Shown in pieces: positions 19,204 to 28,098 of a DNA stretch of 64,000 nt. Where the stretch lies: the NCBI GenBank assembly GCA_026398875.1, contig JAPLSB010000003.1, positions 1 through 64,000 of the forward strand, given 5' to 3'. The translations under genes were made by a program, and so were the position numbers. Below the pieces are notes generated by a model. That model had not been told where the DNA came from and did no database searches. It saw nothing but the letters and a program-made list of their open reading frames with translations. How positions within the stretch are numbered: position 1 is the stretch's first letter; each line of letters opens with the position of its first letter. The stretch comes from Gammaproteobacteria bacterium (GTDB lineage Bacteria > Pseudomonadota > Gammaproteobacteria > Nevskiales > Nevskiaceae).

Positions 19204-19821
19204 ATGCGCCCGATGCAAGCCATGATTCGAGATGCCGCATCCATCTGCTCGCGCAGCGCAGCCGTCGTCATTCTGGCGTTGCTGTGCGGAGCGCAGCAGT
19301 TCGCAAATGCTGCCACCGCCAGCCCGATCGACCAGTGCCGCGCCATCAGCGACGACAGCGCGCGCCTGCGCTGCTTCGATCAGATGGATCGCGCAGAGCC
19401 GTCGCCCGCTTCGCCGGCACCAGCAGCAATTCCAGCAATTCCAGCGATTCCAGCAGCTCCGGCGGCGCCTGCGGCAAGCGCACCCGCCGCGCAGTCAGCT
19501 GGACCGTCGGTTGCAGCGCCGGCCGCAGCAGCGACGGTGGCGCCACCGGCAGCGGCCGACTTCGGTGCTCGTGCCTTGCCGAAAGCGGCCCCGGAAGAGC
19601 CTCGGGAGCTGTCGGCGCGGCTGATCGGCAAGCTCGATGGCGTCTTTCGCGGCCTGAATCTGCCGCTCGACAACGGCCAGACCTGGGTCGTCATCGACGA
19701 CCGGGATTTCGAGTACGTCGGCAGCAATGCGAAGGTGACGCTGGACCGGAACCTGATCGGCACCTACTGGATGAAGATCGTCGACGGCGGGCCGCGCTTC
19801 AAGGTTCGCCGCGTGAAGTGA
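19204..19821 (+). CDS. secreted hypothetical protein with Pro/Ala linker
   Basis: 205 residues with an N-terminal signal-like segment (VVILALLCGAQQFANA), a conserved-looking segment IDQCRAISDDSARLRCFDQMD whose two cysteines suggest a disulfide, an Ala/Pro linker (residues ~67-125) and a C-terminal beta-rich domain ending YWMKIVDGGPRFKVRRVK. The C-x-x-I-x-D-x-x-R-L-x-C-[FY]-D pattern is shared by several periplasmic proteins, including some linked to type VI secretion, but no such system is present here. It ends 4 bp before oppA and may be co-transcribed. Function unknown. Confidence 0.75.
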   Translation: MRPMQAMIRDAASICSRSAAVVILALLCGAQQFANAATASPIDQCRAISDDSARLRCFDQMDRAEPSPASPAPAAIPAIPAIPAAPAAPAASAPAAQSAGPSVAAPAAAATVAPPAAADFGARALPKAAPEEPRELSARLIGKLDGVFRGLNLPLDNGQTWVVIDDRDFEYVGSNAKVTLDRNLIGTYWMKIVDGGPRFKVRRVK

Positions 19822-19825
19822 TCCG

Positions 19826-21400
19826 GTGCGTGCCGGGCTGAAGACCGCCGCGCTGGTATTGGCGCTGCTGTTGCCGTTGGTGGCTTGGCCGACGCCAGCG
19901 GTGTTGACGATTGGCAACGGCACCGAGCCGGAATCGCTGGATCCGCAGAAGGCGACCGGCGTCAGTGCCGGCAACGTATTGCGCGATCTCTACGAAGGGC
20001 TGACGGGCGTGTCGCCAGGCGGGAACATCGTGCCAGCGGCTGCCGAGTCCTGGCAGTGGTCCGACGATGGTCGCCGCCTGCAATTGCGGCTGCGCGACGG
20101 CTTGCGCTGGGCGAACGGCGATCCGCTCACCGCCGAGCATTACGCGGCCGGCCTGCGCCGTCTGCTCGATCCGGCGACGGCCTCCGGCTACGCCAATCTG
20201 TTCGCAGCGATCGAGCATGGCCGCGAAGTGCTTGCGGGTCGGCTGCCGCCATCGGCACTTGGCCTGCGCGCCGAGGATGCAAGAACGCTGACCATCGGCC
20301 TCGAACGTCCGATGCCGAATCTGCCGGCATTGCTGGCGCATCCAGCCGCTTCGCCGATCCACCCGGCCGATCTGGTGGGCGACCCCAAGCCGGACGCGAG
20401 GATCGGCAACGGCGCCTACCGTCTGGCTGAATGGGCCTTGCAGTCGCGGATCACCCTTCTCCGTAATCGGAACTACTGGAACGATCGCCAGACCGCGATC
20501 GGCGAGGTCCGCTACCTGCCGACCGAGGATCTGAACTCGGAACTGAAGCGCTACCGTGCCGGCGAACTCGATGTGACGACCTCGGTGCCGTCAACGCAGG
20601 CCGACTGGATTCGCCGCACGTTCGGCAACGAGCTGCACGTCGCGACCTATCTCGGCAGTTACTTCTATGGCTTGAACCTGACGCGTCCGCCATTCGCCGG
20701 CAACAAGCCGCTGCGGCAGGCGCTGTCGATGGCGATCGACCGTCAGGTGATCGCAACGAAAGTGCTGCACGCGCTTGCCACGCCGGCCTGGAGCTACATC
20801 CCACCCGGTATTCGCGACTACACGCCGCAGGTGCCGGGCTGGGCGCAGTGGTCACGCGGGCAGCGCGAGGCCGAGGCGCAACGGCTGTACGCCGCCGCCG
20901 GCTATTCGGCAGCGAAGCCGTTGCAGGTCGAGATCCGCTACAACACCTCGGATGATCACAAGCGCATTGCCGTGGTGATCGCGGCCATGTGGAAGCAGGT
21001 GCTCGGGGCCGAGGTGACACTGGTCAACGAGGAATGGAAGGTGTTCCTGCAGCACCGTCGCGAGCGCCGCGACACGCAGGCCTTCCGCAATACCTGGATT
21101 GCCGACAGTGACGATGCGCTGGGCTTTGCCGAGATTCTCGGCAGTGCGCATCCGCGCAACGACTCCGGCTATGCCGATGCCGGCTATGACGCGCTGGTGC
21201 ACGAAGCCGGCGAGGCCCGCGATCTGCGGCTGCGGCGCGAAAAGCTTGAAGCGGCGGAGCAGCAGATGCTCGACGACGCGCCGATCGTGCCGATCTACTT
21301 CTATGCCTCCAAGCATCTGGTCAAGCCGCGGGTCGACGGCTGGCAGGACAACATCCTCGACTGGCACTACAGCAAGGATCTTCGCCTGCGTGAGCGCTGA
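19826..21400 (+). CDS. oppA: oligopeptide ABC transporter, periplasmic binding protein
   Basis: A 524-residue SBP_bac_5 (family 5) solute-binding protein that delivers peptides to the inner-membrane permease. It has a signal peptide (ALVLALLLPLVAWPTPA) without a lipobox, then the family start GTEPESLDPQKATGVSAGNVLRDLYEGL, the NYFYGLNLTRPPF-like core (SYFYGLNLTRPPFAGNKPLRQALSMAIDR) and DDAPIVPIYFYASKHLV near the end. A GTG start at 19826 gives the best signal peptide. First transporter gene of oppABCD. Confidence 0.92.
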   Translation: MRAGLKTAALVLALLLPLVAWPTPAVLTIGNGTEPESLDPQKATGVSAGNVLRDLYEGLTGVSPGGNIVPAAAESWQWSDDGRRLQLRLRDGLRWANGDPLTAEHYAAGLRRLLDPATASGYANLFAAIEHGREVLAGRLPPSALGLRAEDARTLTIGLERPMPNLPALLAHPAASPIHPADLVGDPKPDARIGNGAYRLAEWALQSRITLLRNRNYWNDRQTAIGEVRYLPTEDLNSELKRYRAGELDVTTSVPSTQADWIRRTFGNELHVATYLGSYFYGLNLTRPPFAGNKPLRQALSMAIDRQVIATKVLHALATPAWSYIPPGIRDYTPQVPGWAQWSRGQREAEAQRLYAAAGYSAAKPLQVEIRYNTSDDHKRIAVVIAAMWKQVLGAEVTLVNEEWKVFLQHRRERRDTQAFRNTWIADSDDALGFAEILGSAHPRNDSGYADAGYDALVHEAGEARDLRLRREKLEAAEQQMLDDAPIVPIYFYASKHLVKPRVDGWQDNILDWHYSKDLRLRER

Positions 21401-21409
21401 GACCGGACG

Positions 21410-22327
21410 ATGCTGAGCCGCGCCGCGATGCGCCTGCTGACGGCGCTGCCGACCTTGTTGGTGCTCGTCGCCTTGAGCTTCTTCCTGATGCACGCAGCAC
21501 CGGGCGGCCCGTTCGACAGCGAGCGCAGCCTGGCGCCGGAAATCGAGGCGCGGCTGGCGGCGCATTTCCATCTCGATGAGCCGGTCTGGATGCAGTTCGG
21601 TCGCTACCTCGGCGGCCTGCTGCACGGTGATCTCGGGCCGTCGCTGCAATACGAAGGCCGCAGTGTGGCGAGCCTGATCGCCGACGGCGCACCGGTGTCG
21701 GCCGCGGTTGGTGCTGCGGCGCTGCTGCTGGCAATTATCGGCGGCGTGGCCATCGGCGCCATTGCCGCAATGCGCCGCGATGGCGGGCTCGATCGCGGGC
21801 TGATGCTGCTGGCGCTGGTCGGGCTGTCGTTGCCGTCGTATGTGGTCGCGCCGCTGCTGATCCTGGTATTCGCGCTGGCGCTGGACTGGCTGCCGGCCGG
21901 TGGCTGGGATGGCCCCTCCTCGGTGCTGCTGCCGGCCGTGGCGCTGGCCTTGCCGCAAATGGCAGCGGTCGCGCGGCTGACTCGTGGCGCGCTGGGCGAC
22001 GTGCTGGCCGCACCGTGGATTCGCACCGCCCGCGCGAAAGGCTTGCCCGAACGGCTGATCGTGTTTCGCCATGCGCTGAAGCCGGCGCTGCTGCCGGTAG
22101 TGTCCTGGCTCGGCCCGGCGGCAGCTGGCTTGATGACCGGCTCGGTGGTGGTCGAGCAGGTGTTCGGCATTCCCGGCATCGGCCGGTACTTCGTGCAGGG
22201 CGCGCTGAATCGCGACTACACGCTGGTGCTGGGCGTCGTGCTGTTCTACGGCGCGCTGGTGATCGCCTTCAACTTTCTGGTCGATCTCGCGTACGGCGCG
22301 CTCGATCCGCGAGCACGGCTCGAATGA
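21410..22327 (+). CDS. oppB: oligopeptide ABC transporter permease OppB
   Basis: 305-residue inner-membrane permease with about six hydrophobic segments and the EAA-type cytoplasmic loop YIRTARAKGL-like IRTARAKGLPERLIVFRHALKPALLPVV, which contacts the ATPase. N-terminal PTLLVLVALSFFLMHAAPGGPFDSERSL is typical of OppB/DppB. The stop overlaps the oppC start as ATGA, so the two subunits are translationally coupled. Confidence 0.94.
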   Translation: MLSRAAMRLLTALPTLLVLVALSFFLMHAAPGGPFDSERSLAPEIEARLAAHFHLDEPVWMQFGRYLGGLLHGDLGPSLQYEGRSVASLIADGAPVSAAVGAAALLLAIIGGVAIGAIAAMRRDGGLDRGLMLLALVGLSLPSYVVAPLLILVFALALDWLPAGGWDGPSSVLLPAVALALPQMAAVARLTRGALGDVLAAPWIRTARAKGLPERLIVFRHALKPALLPVVSWLGPAAAGLMTGSVVVEQVFGIPGIGRYFVQGALNRDYTLVLGVVLFYGALVIAFNFLVDLAYGALDPRARLE

Positions 22328-23145
22328 AGCCGGCGTTGCTGAGACAGCCGGCGATTGCCGTGCCGGCGGCGATCCTGCTGCTGATCGTGCTGCTCGCGGT
22401 CTTCGGTCCGTGGCTGGCGCCGCAGCCGTTCGATGCCATCGACTTCGATGCCGAGTGGGGGGCGGCCCCGAGCGCTGCGCACCCGTTCGGCACCGACGAT
22501 CTGGGCCGCGATCTGTTTGCGCGGGTCTGCGTCGGCGGGCGGCTGTCGCTGGCGGTCGGACTGGTTTCGACGCTGGTATCGCTGGCGATCGGCATTACCT
22601 GGGGTGCTGTCGCCGGCTGGTTCGGCGGACGCGTTGATGCCGTGATGATGCGGGTCGTCGACATCCTGTACGCACTGCCGTTCATGTTCTTCGTGATCCT
22701 GCTGATGGTGCTGTTCGGTCGACATGAGCTGCTGATCTTTGTCGCCATCGGTGCCGTCAGCTGGCTGGACATGGCACGCATCGTTCGCGGCCAGACGCTG
22801 GCGCTGCGCCGCCAGCCGTTCATCGACGCGGCCGTGGTGTCGGGGCTTGGCAATGCGGCGATCCTCGTTCGCCATGTGATCCCGAACCTGCTTGGCGTGG
22901 TGATCGTCTGTGCCACGTTGACGGTCCCGCAGGCCATCTTGGTCGAATCGTTCCTGAGCTTTCTCGGCCTCGGCATCCAGGAACCGGCGACCAGCTGGGG
23001 AGCGCTGGTCAACGACGGCGCGCGAGCGATGGAAGCCACGCCGTGGGGGCTGATCTTTCCGGCCGGCTTTCTGGTGCTGACGCTGCTGGCCTTCAACTGG
23101 CTCGGTGACGCGCTGCGCGCCGCGCTCGACGCGCCGCGCCGATGA
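22324..23145 (+). CDS. oppC: oligopeptide ABC transporter permease OppC
   Basis: 273-residue permease partner of OppB. Hallmarks are HPFGTDDLGRDLFARV, where the N-terminal extension meets the membrane domain, the EAA loop FIDAAVVSGLGNAAILVRHVIPNLLG and ESFLSFLGLGIQEPATSWGALVND. The ATG at 22324 overlaps the oppB stop; a longer in-frame reading inside oppB is rejected. The stop overlaps oppD (ATGA at 23142). Confidence 0.95.
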   Translation: MKPALLRQPAIAVPAAILLLIVLLAVFGPWLAPQPFDAIDFDAEWGAAPSAAHPFGTDDLGRDLFARVCVGGRLSLAVGLVSTLVSLAIGITWGAVAGWFGGRVDAVMMRVVDILYALPFMFFVILLMVLFGRHELLIFVAIGAVSWLDMARIVRGQTLALRRQPFIDAAVVSGLGNAAILVRHVIPNLLGVVIVCATLTVPQAILVESFLSFLGLGIQEPATSWGALVNDGARAMEATPWGLIFPAGFLVLTLLAFNWLGDALRAALDAPRR

Positions 23146-24131
23146 GCCTGCTTACGGTCGATGCGCTGCGGGTCCGCCATCGTGCGGTGACCGTGCTCGA
23201 CGGCGTCAGCTTCGCCATTGCCGCCGGCGAGTCATTGGGGCTGGTCGGCGAATCCGGTTCCGGCAAGAGCCAGACGGCACTGGCGGTACTCGGGCTGCTG
23301 CCGGCGACGGCAACCGTCGAGGGCTCGATCCGCTTTCGCGATGAGGAACTGCGGGGCGCGGGCAGGGCGCAGCTCGACCGCGTGCGCGGCAGCCGTATCG
23401 CCATGGTGTTCCAGGACCCGATGAGCAGTCTGAATCCGTACTTGCGCATCGGTGTGCAGATGGCCGAAGTGCTGCAGCAGCACCGCGGCAGCAGCCGTGC
23501 GGCTGCCCTTCACGATGCCGCCCGGCTGCTGGACGCGGTCCGGATCAGCGATCCACGCCGACGCCTGACGCAGTATCCGCATGAACTGTCCGGCGGCATG
23601 CGCCAGCGGGTGCTGATCGCGATGGCGCTGCTGGCGCAGCCGGAACTGCTGATTGCCGACGAGCCGACCACGGCACTCGACGTCACCGTGCAGGCCGAAG
23701 TGCTGGCCGTGCTTGATGATCTGCGCCGCGATCTGGGCCTGGCGCTGCTGCTGATCACCCATGACCTCGGCGTGGTGTCCGGCAACTGCGAGCGGATGGC
23801 GGTGATGTACGCCGGGCGGATCGTCGAAGCAGGCAACACGGCAGACGTGCTGACGCGGCCCGCGCATCCGTACACGGCGGCGTTGCTGGCCACGAGACCC
23901 GTGCTCGAAGGTCCGCGACCGATCCGTTTGCCGAGCATTGCCGGCCAGCCGCCGGATCCGGCGCGACGACCGCAGGGCTGCGCGTTTTCGCCGCGCTGCC
24001 AGCAGGTCATGCCGATCTGCCAGACCCACGCACCGGTCCTTCGACAGCAGCGCGACCGAAGCTGCGCCTGCCACGTCGGCGATGAGCCATTGCTGCCGAC
24101 CGACGGCGCGGCAGATCGCAACTTCGCATGA
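23142..24131 (+). CDS. oppD: oligopeptide ABC transporter ATP-binding protein OppD
   Basis: 329-residue ATPase. Walker A GESGSGKS (residues 36-43), Q-loop VFQDPMSSLNP, signature LSGGMRQRV, Walker B LLIADEPTTALD and switch His in ITHDLG are all intact. The C-terminal extension GCAFSPRCQQVMPIC...CACH has the cysteine cluster typical of OppD/DppD-type ATPases. No oppF follows; petA is next. The transporter therefore either works with an OppD homodimer or borrows an OppF from elsewhere. Confidence 0.94.
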   Translation: MSLLTVDALRVRHRAVTVLDGVSFAIAAGESLGLVGESGSGKSQTALAVLGLLPATATVEGSIRFRDEELRGAGRAQLDRVRGSRIAMVFQDPMSSLNPYLRIGVQMAEVLQQHRGSSRAAALHDAARLLDAVRISDPRRRLTQYPHELSGGMRQRVLIAMALLAQPELLIADEPTTALDVTVQAEVLAVLDDLRRDLGLALLLITHDLGVVSGNCERMAVMYAGRIVEAGNTADVLTRPAHPYTAALLATRPVLEGPRPIRLPSIAGQPPDPARRPQGCAFSPRCQQVMPICQTHAPVLRQQRDRSCACHVGDEPLLPTDGAADRNFA

Positions 24132-24157
24132 CGTGCCGAGCAGACGGCGCCTATAAT
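24128..24157 (+). promoter_or_regulatory. candidate sigma-70 promoter of petABC
   Basis: A perfect -10 box TATAAT (24152-24157) is preceded by ATGACG (24128-24133) at 18 bp spacing. It overlaps the oppD stop codon and lies 74 bp before petA, matching an independent promoter for the bc1 operon. Confidence 0.6.
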
Positions 24158-24231
24158 GCAGGCGTTTCGCGGCCGTCCAGGCCAGCTCCCTGAATCCGCT
24201 TGTTTCAAGCAAACAATAAGGTCGCACATCC

Positions 24232-24825
24232 ATGAGCAATGAAGGTGTCGATGGCAACCGCCGTCGCTTCCTCACCGCCGCCACCTCGGTCTTCGGCGCT
24301 GCTGGCGCCGCCGCCGTTGCCTGGCCGTTCCTCGCTTCGCTGAAGCCCTCCGCCAAGGCTCGCGCACTGGGTGCGCCGGTGATTGCGGACATCTCCACGC
24401 TCGAACCCGGCATGCGCGCCACGTACCTCTGGCGCGGCCAGCCGATCTGGATCGTGCGGCGCACGCCGGAAATGCTGGCCGGTCTCGACAAGGTCGCGGG
24501 CCAGCTGGTTGATCCGGATTCGAAGACGCAGCAGCAGCCGGCTTACATCACCGACAAGTCGCGCGCGCTGAAGCCGGAGTTCATGGTCATGAAGGGCGTC
24601 TGCACCCATCTGGGCTGCTCGCCGATCCTGCGCGCTGATCATCCTGCGCCGGAAATCGACACCAACTGGCAGGGCGGCTTTTTCTGCCCGTGCCACGGCT
24701 CGAAGTTCGACCTCGCGGGTCGCGTCTACAAGGGCGTGCCGGCACCGTCGAACATCATCGTGCCGCCGCACCGCTACGAAGGCGATACCGTCGTCGTCAT
24801 CGGCGAAGACCCGAAGACTGCTTGA
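24232..24825 (+). CDS. petA: cytochrome bc1 Rieske iron-sulfur subunit
   Basis: 197-residue subunit that takes electrons from ubiquinol and passes them to cytochrome c1. The N-terminus NRRRFLTAATSVFGAAGAAAVAWPFLASL is a Tat-type signal that remains as membrane anchor. The [2Fe-2S] ligands are in CTHLGC (Cys124, His126) and CPCHGS (Cys152, His155), with the disulfide cysteines Cys129 and Cys154. First gene of petABC; its own -10 box lies upstream. Confidence 0.97.
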   Translation: MSNEGVDGNRRRFLTAATSVFGAAGAAAVAWPFLASLKPSAKARALGAPVIADISTLEPGMRATYLWRGQPIWIVRRTPEMLAGLDKVAGQLVDPDSKTQQQPAYITDKSRALKPEFMVMKGVCTHLGCSPILRADHPAPEIDTNWQGGFFCPCHGSKFDLAGRVYKGVPAPSNIIVPPHRYEGDTVVVIGEDPKTA

Positions 24826-24911
24826 CGTCGGTTGTTTGCCGGCTGGATCGGCGCCTGGGCGAATCGCTCGGCGCCGACCTGAAGATTTTCCCTTCTCACG
24901 GATAGTTCGCC

Positions 24912-26165
24912 ATGGCCATCACGCCTAACCCGTACAAGACAACCGGCGCACTCGGTTGGATCGATGATCGCTTCCCGCTCACCAAGATGTGGAAGGAGCA
25001 TCTGTCGGAGTACTACGCGCCGAAGAACTTCAACTTCTGGTACTTCTTCGGATCGCTTGCGCTGCTGGTGCTGGTCAATCAGCTGCTGACCGGCATCTTC
25101 CTGACCATGCATTACAAGCCGGGCGCCGAAACGGCGTTCGACTCGGTCGAGTACATCATGCGTGACGTGCCCTGGGGCAACGTCATTCGCTACATGCACT
25201 CCACCGGCGCATCGGCATTCTTCGTCGTCGTGTTCATGCACATGTTCCGCGGCCTGATGTACGGCTCGTACCAGAAGCCGCGCGAACTGATCTGGGTGTT
25301 CGGTGCGCTGATCTTCCTGGTGTTGATGGCGGAAGCCTTCTGCGGCTACGTGCTGCCGTGGGGCAACATGAGCTACTGGGGCGCGGCGGTGATCATCAAC
25401 CTGTTCGGCACGATCCCGTTCATCGGCCCGGACCTCGTGGTCTGGATCCAGGGCGACTTCGTGCCTTCGGACGCCACGCTGAACCGCCTGTTCTCGATCC
25501 ACGTGATCGCCCTGCCGTTCGTGCTGGTCGGCCTTGTCGTGGCGCACATCCTGGCGCTGCATGAAGTCGGCTCGAACAATCCGGACGGTGTCGAGATCAA
25601 GAAGAACAAGGATCCGGCCACCGGCATCCCGAAGGACGGCATCCCGTTCCACCCGTACTACACGGTGAAGGATCTGGTCGGCGTCGCTGGCTTCCTGATC
25701 ATCTTCTGCGCGGTGATCTTCTTCATGCCGGATGGCGGCGGCTACTTCCTCGAAGCGCCGAACTTCACGCCGGCGAGCCAGACCAACACGCCGGAACACA
25801 TCACGCCAGCCTGGTACTTCGGTACCTACTACGCGATGCTGCGCGCCACGCCGTCATTTGCCGGCACCCAGATCTGGGGCGTGATCGTGATGGGTGCGGC
25901 CGTGGTGATCCTGTTCTTCGTGCCGTGGCTCGACAAGTCGAAGGTCAAGTCGATCCGTTACAAGGGCGTGCTGTCGAAGACCGCGCTGGGCATCTTTGCC
26001 GTCAACTTCGTCGTCCTGAACTACTACGGCCTGCAGCCGCCAAGCGCGCTGGTGCAGCTGGTCTCGCAGATCGGCACCGTCATCTACTTTGCGTTCTTCC
26101 TGCTGATGCCTTGGTACTCCGCTGCCGAGACGACCAAGCCCGTGCCGGATCGCGTGACCGAATGA
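24912..26165 (+). CDS. petB: cytochrome b of the bc1 complex
   Basis: 417-residue multi-span quinol-oxidising subunit carrying both b hemes. Visible features: paired heme-ligand histidines in YMHSTGASAFFVVVFMHMFRG and HVIALPFVLVGLVVAHILALHE, GYVLPWGNMSYWGA at the Qo site, and the Qo loop with PAWY in ITPAWYFGTYYAML in place of the mitochondrial PEWY. The stop overlaps petC (ATGA). Confidence 0.97.
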   Translation: MAITPNPYKTTGALGWIDDRFPLTKMWKEHLSEYYAPKNFNFWYFFGSLALLVLVNQLLTGIFLTMHYKPGAETAFDSVEYIMRDVPWGNVIRYMHSTGASAFFVVVFMHMFRGLMYGSYQKPRELIWVFGALIFLVLMAEAFCGYVLPWGNMSYWGAAVIINLFGTIPFIGPDLVVWIQGDFVPSDATLNRLFSIHVIALPFVLVGLVVAHILALHEVGSNNPDGVEIKKNKDPATGIPKDGIPFHPYYTVKDLVGVAGFLIIFCAVIFFMPDGGGYFLEAPNFTPASQTNTPEHITPAWYFGTYYAMLRATPSFAGTQIWGVIVMGAAVVILFFVPWLDKSKVKSIRYKGVLSKTALGIFAVNFVVLNYYGLQPPSALVQLVSQIGTVIYFAFFLLMPWYSAAETTKPVPDRVTE

Positions 26166-26929
26166 ACCTGCTCATGAACCAGACCCTGACCCGTCTTGCC
26201 CGTGCAGCCGTGGTGGCTGCCGGTGCCCTCGTAGCGAATGTTGCCGGCGCCAACGCTGGCGTCGAACTGCTGCCGTTCACTGCCGATTCCGGCAACACCG
26301 CATCGGTGCAGCGCGGCGCACGCAACTTCATGGCCTATTGCTCGGGCTGCCATTCGCTGAAGTACCTGCGCTACAACCGCATGGCCGAGGACCTGAACAT
26401 CCCGGACGACGTGCTGAAGAAGAACCTGATGTTCACCAGCGACAAGGCTGGCGACCCGATCAAGGTCGCGATGCCGGCGGCGTCCGAGCAGTGGTTTGGC
26501 CGCGTGCCGCCGGATCTGTCGCTGGAAACCCGCGCCCGCGGCGCCAACTGGGTCTACACCTACCTGCTCAGCTTCTATCTGGACGAATCGCGTCCGCTCG
26601 GTGTCAACAACACCGTGCTGGTCGGCGCTTCGATGCCGCATGTGCTGTGGGAGCTGCAGGGTTGGCAGAAGAAGGCCGAGCACAAGGCCGAAGGCGAGCA
26701 CGGCGGCGAACATCATGGCGGCAGCGCGTTCGAGAAAGTCACCGAAGGCAGCCTGAAGCCGGCCGAGTACGAGGCCTTCGTTGGCGATCTCGTCAACTTC
26801 CTCGACTACGCGTCGGAACCCGGCAAGCAGGCGCGCATCTCGCTCGGCCTCAAGGTGATGCTGTATCTGTTCGGCCTGCTGGTGCTGACCTACCTGCTGA
26901 AGAAGGAATTCTGGCGCGACGTGCATTGA
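26162..26929 (+). CDS. petC: cytochrome c1 of the bc1 complex
   Basis: 255-residue membrane-anchored c-type cytochrome. It has a signal peptide (LARAAVVAAGALVANVAGANA), a CSGCH heme site (Cys60, Cys63, His64), SLKYLRYNRM after it, a likely axial methionine in GASMPHVLWELQ, and a C-terminal anchor LGLKVMLYLFGLLVLTYLLKK. A His/Glu-rich insert (AEGEHGGEHHGGS) sits before the C-terminal domain. The ATG at 26162 overlaps petB; 26174 is an alternative. Confidence 0.96.
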   Translation: MNLLMNQTLTRLARAAVVAAGALVANVAGANAGVELLPFTADSGNTASVQRGARNFMAYCSGCHSLKYLRYNRMAEDLNIPDDVLKKNLMFTSDKAGDPIKVAMPAASEQWFGRVPPDLSLETRARGANWVYTYLLSFYLDESRPLGVNNTVLVGASMPHVLWELQGWQKKAEHKAEGEHGGEHHGGSAFEKVTEGSLKPAEYEAFVGDLVNFLDYASEPGKQARISLGLKVMLYLFGLLVLTYLLKKEFWRDVH

Positions 26930-26977
26930 GCACGGTCAAGACACGATTCCTGCTGACCTCGCTGCGCAGGCGCTGAC

Positions 26978-27655
26978 ATGGCCTTGCGCATGCGAGCGAG
27001 AGTGCCGATGCCGCCAATCAAGCCTGCCGCCAATGCGGGCCTCACGCTTTACGTGGCGCCTGATTCGCTGCACGGCGACTGGGCACGTCTGGTGTTGGCG
27101 GAGAAGGATGTCGACACGGCCGTGATCAAGACGATCGTGCCGGGCAAGGTCGACGAAGATTTCCTGATCCTGAACCCGGCGCAGTCGTTGCCAACGCTGG
27201 CCGACCGCGAAGGCGTGATTTCCAGTGCGCGGGTGATCGTCGAGTACCTCGATGAGCGCTATCCGCATCCGCCGCTGATGCCGCAGGAGCCCGCCGGTCG
27301 CGCCCGCGTCCGGATGAGCGTGCAGCGCATCGAGCACGAACTGTTTCCGCTGGCCGTGGCCATGGCCGGCACCGGTGCAGAGGCCAATGCCGCACGCAAG
27401 CAACTGGTCGAAGGTCTGAAGGCCGGAGCTCGGTTCTTCCCGGCGCGCGGCCATATGCTGGGTCCGGAGTATTCGCTGGCCGATACCGCCTGGGCCGTGT
27501 TGCTGCGCCGCGTGCAGATCAGCGGGCTGGCACTTCCGCCGGAAGCGGCCAGTGTCACCGCCTACGCCGCCCGGATGTTCGCGCGCGCCGGTTTCCAGCG
27601 TTGCTTCCACCCGTCCGCCTTGCCCGCTGCGGGCTCATCGCGGCGCCGCGGCTGA
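26978..27655 (+). CDS. sspA: stringent starvation protein A (GST-fold RNA polymerase-associated protein)
   Basis: Up to 225 residues. SspA binds RNA polymerase and affects stationary-phase and acid-stress genes. The thioredoxin-like N-domain (LTLYVAPDSLHGDWARLVLAEKDV...) continues with the SspA segment LNPAQSLPTLADREGVISSARVIVEYLDERYPHPPLMP, very close to the E. coli pattern, and an alpha-helical C-domain. The start may be 26978 or the ATG at 27008, which has a nearer GAGAG site. Placement after petABC and before sspB is the standard gammaproteobacterial order. Confidence 0.92.
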   Translation: MALRMRARVPMPPIKPAANAGLTLYVAPDSLHGDWARLVLAEKDVDTAVIKTIVPGKVDEDFLILNPAQSLPTLADREGVISSARVIVEYLDERYPHPPLMPQEPAGRARVRMSVQRIEHELFPLAVAMAGTGAEANAARKQLVEGLKAGARFFPARGHMLGPEYSLADTAWAVLLRRVQISGLALPPEAASVTAYAARMFARAGFQRCFHPSALPAAGSSRRRG

Positions 27656-27668
27656 AGGTTTCCGTCCG

Positions 27669-28094
27669 ATGGCTCAACCGTCCAAGTCCCGCCGACCGTA
27701 CCTGATCCGCGCGATCTACCAGTGGACACTCGATAACGGCTACACGCCGTATCTGCTGGTGGCCGCCGACCAGCCCGGTGTTTCGGTGCCGAACCAGTTC
27801 GTCAAGGATGGCCGGATCGCGCTCGACATCGGCGGCATGGCGGTTCGCGAACTGAGCATCGACAACGATCCGATCTTCTTCTCGGCGCGTTTTGGTGGCC
27901 GCCCTTACGACATCGTCGTGCCCAGCGGCGCGGTGCTGGCGATCTATGCCCGCGAGAACGGCGAGGGTCTGGTGTTCGGCGAGCCGGAAGCCGCATCGCC
28001 GGCGCTGGATGTTCCCGAACCGCCGCCCGAGGCTCCGAAGCCGAGCGGCAGGCCGAAGCTGCGCATCGTCAAGTCCGGCGATCCCGAGGCTTGA
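27669..28094 (+). CDS. sspB: ClpXP adaptor SspB
   Basis: 141 residues. SspB carries ssrA-tagged proteins to ClpXP. The substrate-binding domain is recognised by RRPYLIRAIYQWTLDNGYTPYLLV and NDPIFFSARFGGRPYDIVVPSGAVLAIYARENG. After a proline-rich flexible linker comes the ClpX-binding tail motif GRPKLRIVK. The ATG at 27669 is 13 bp after sspA; a longer in-frame reading into sspA is rejected. Confidence 0.95.
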   Translation: MAQPSKSRRPYLIRAIYQWTLDNGYTPYLLVAADQPGVSVPNQFVKDGRIALDIGGMAVRELSIDNDPIFFSARFGGRPYDIVVPSGAVLAIYARENGEGLVFGEPEAASPALDVPEPPPEAPKPSGRPKLRIVKSGDPEA

Positions 28095-28098
28095 GCCG

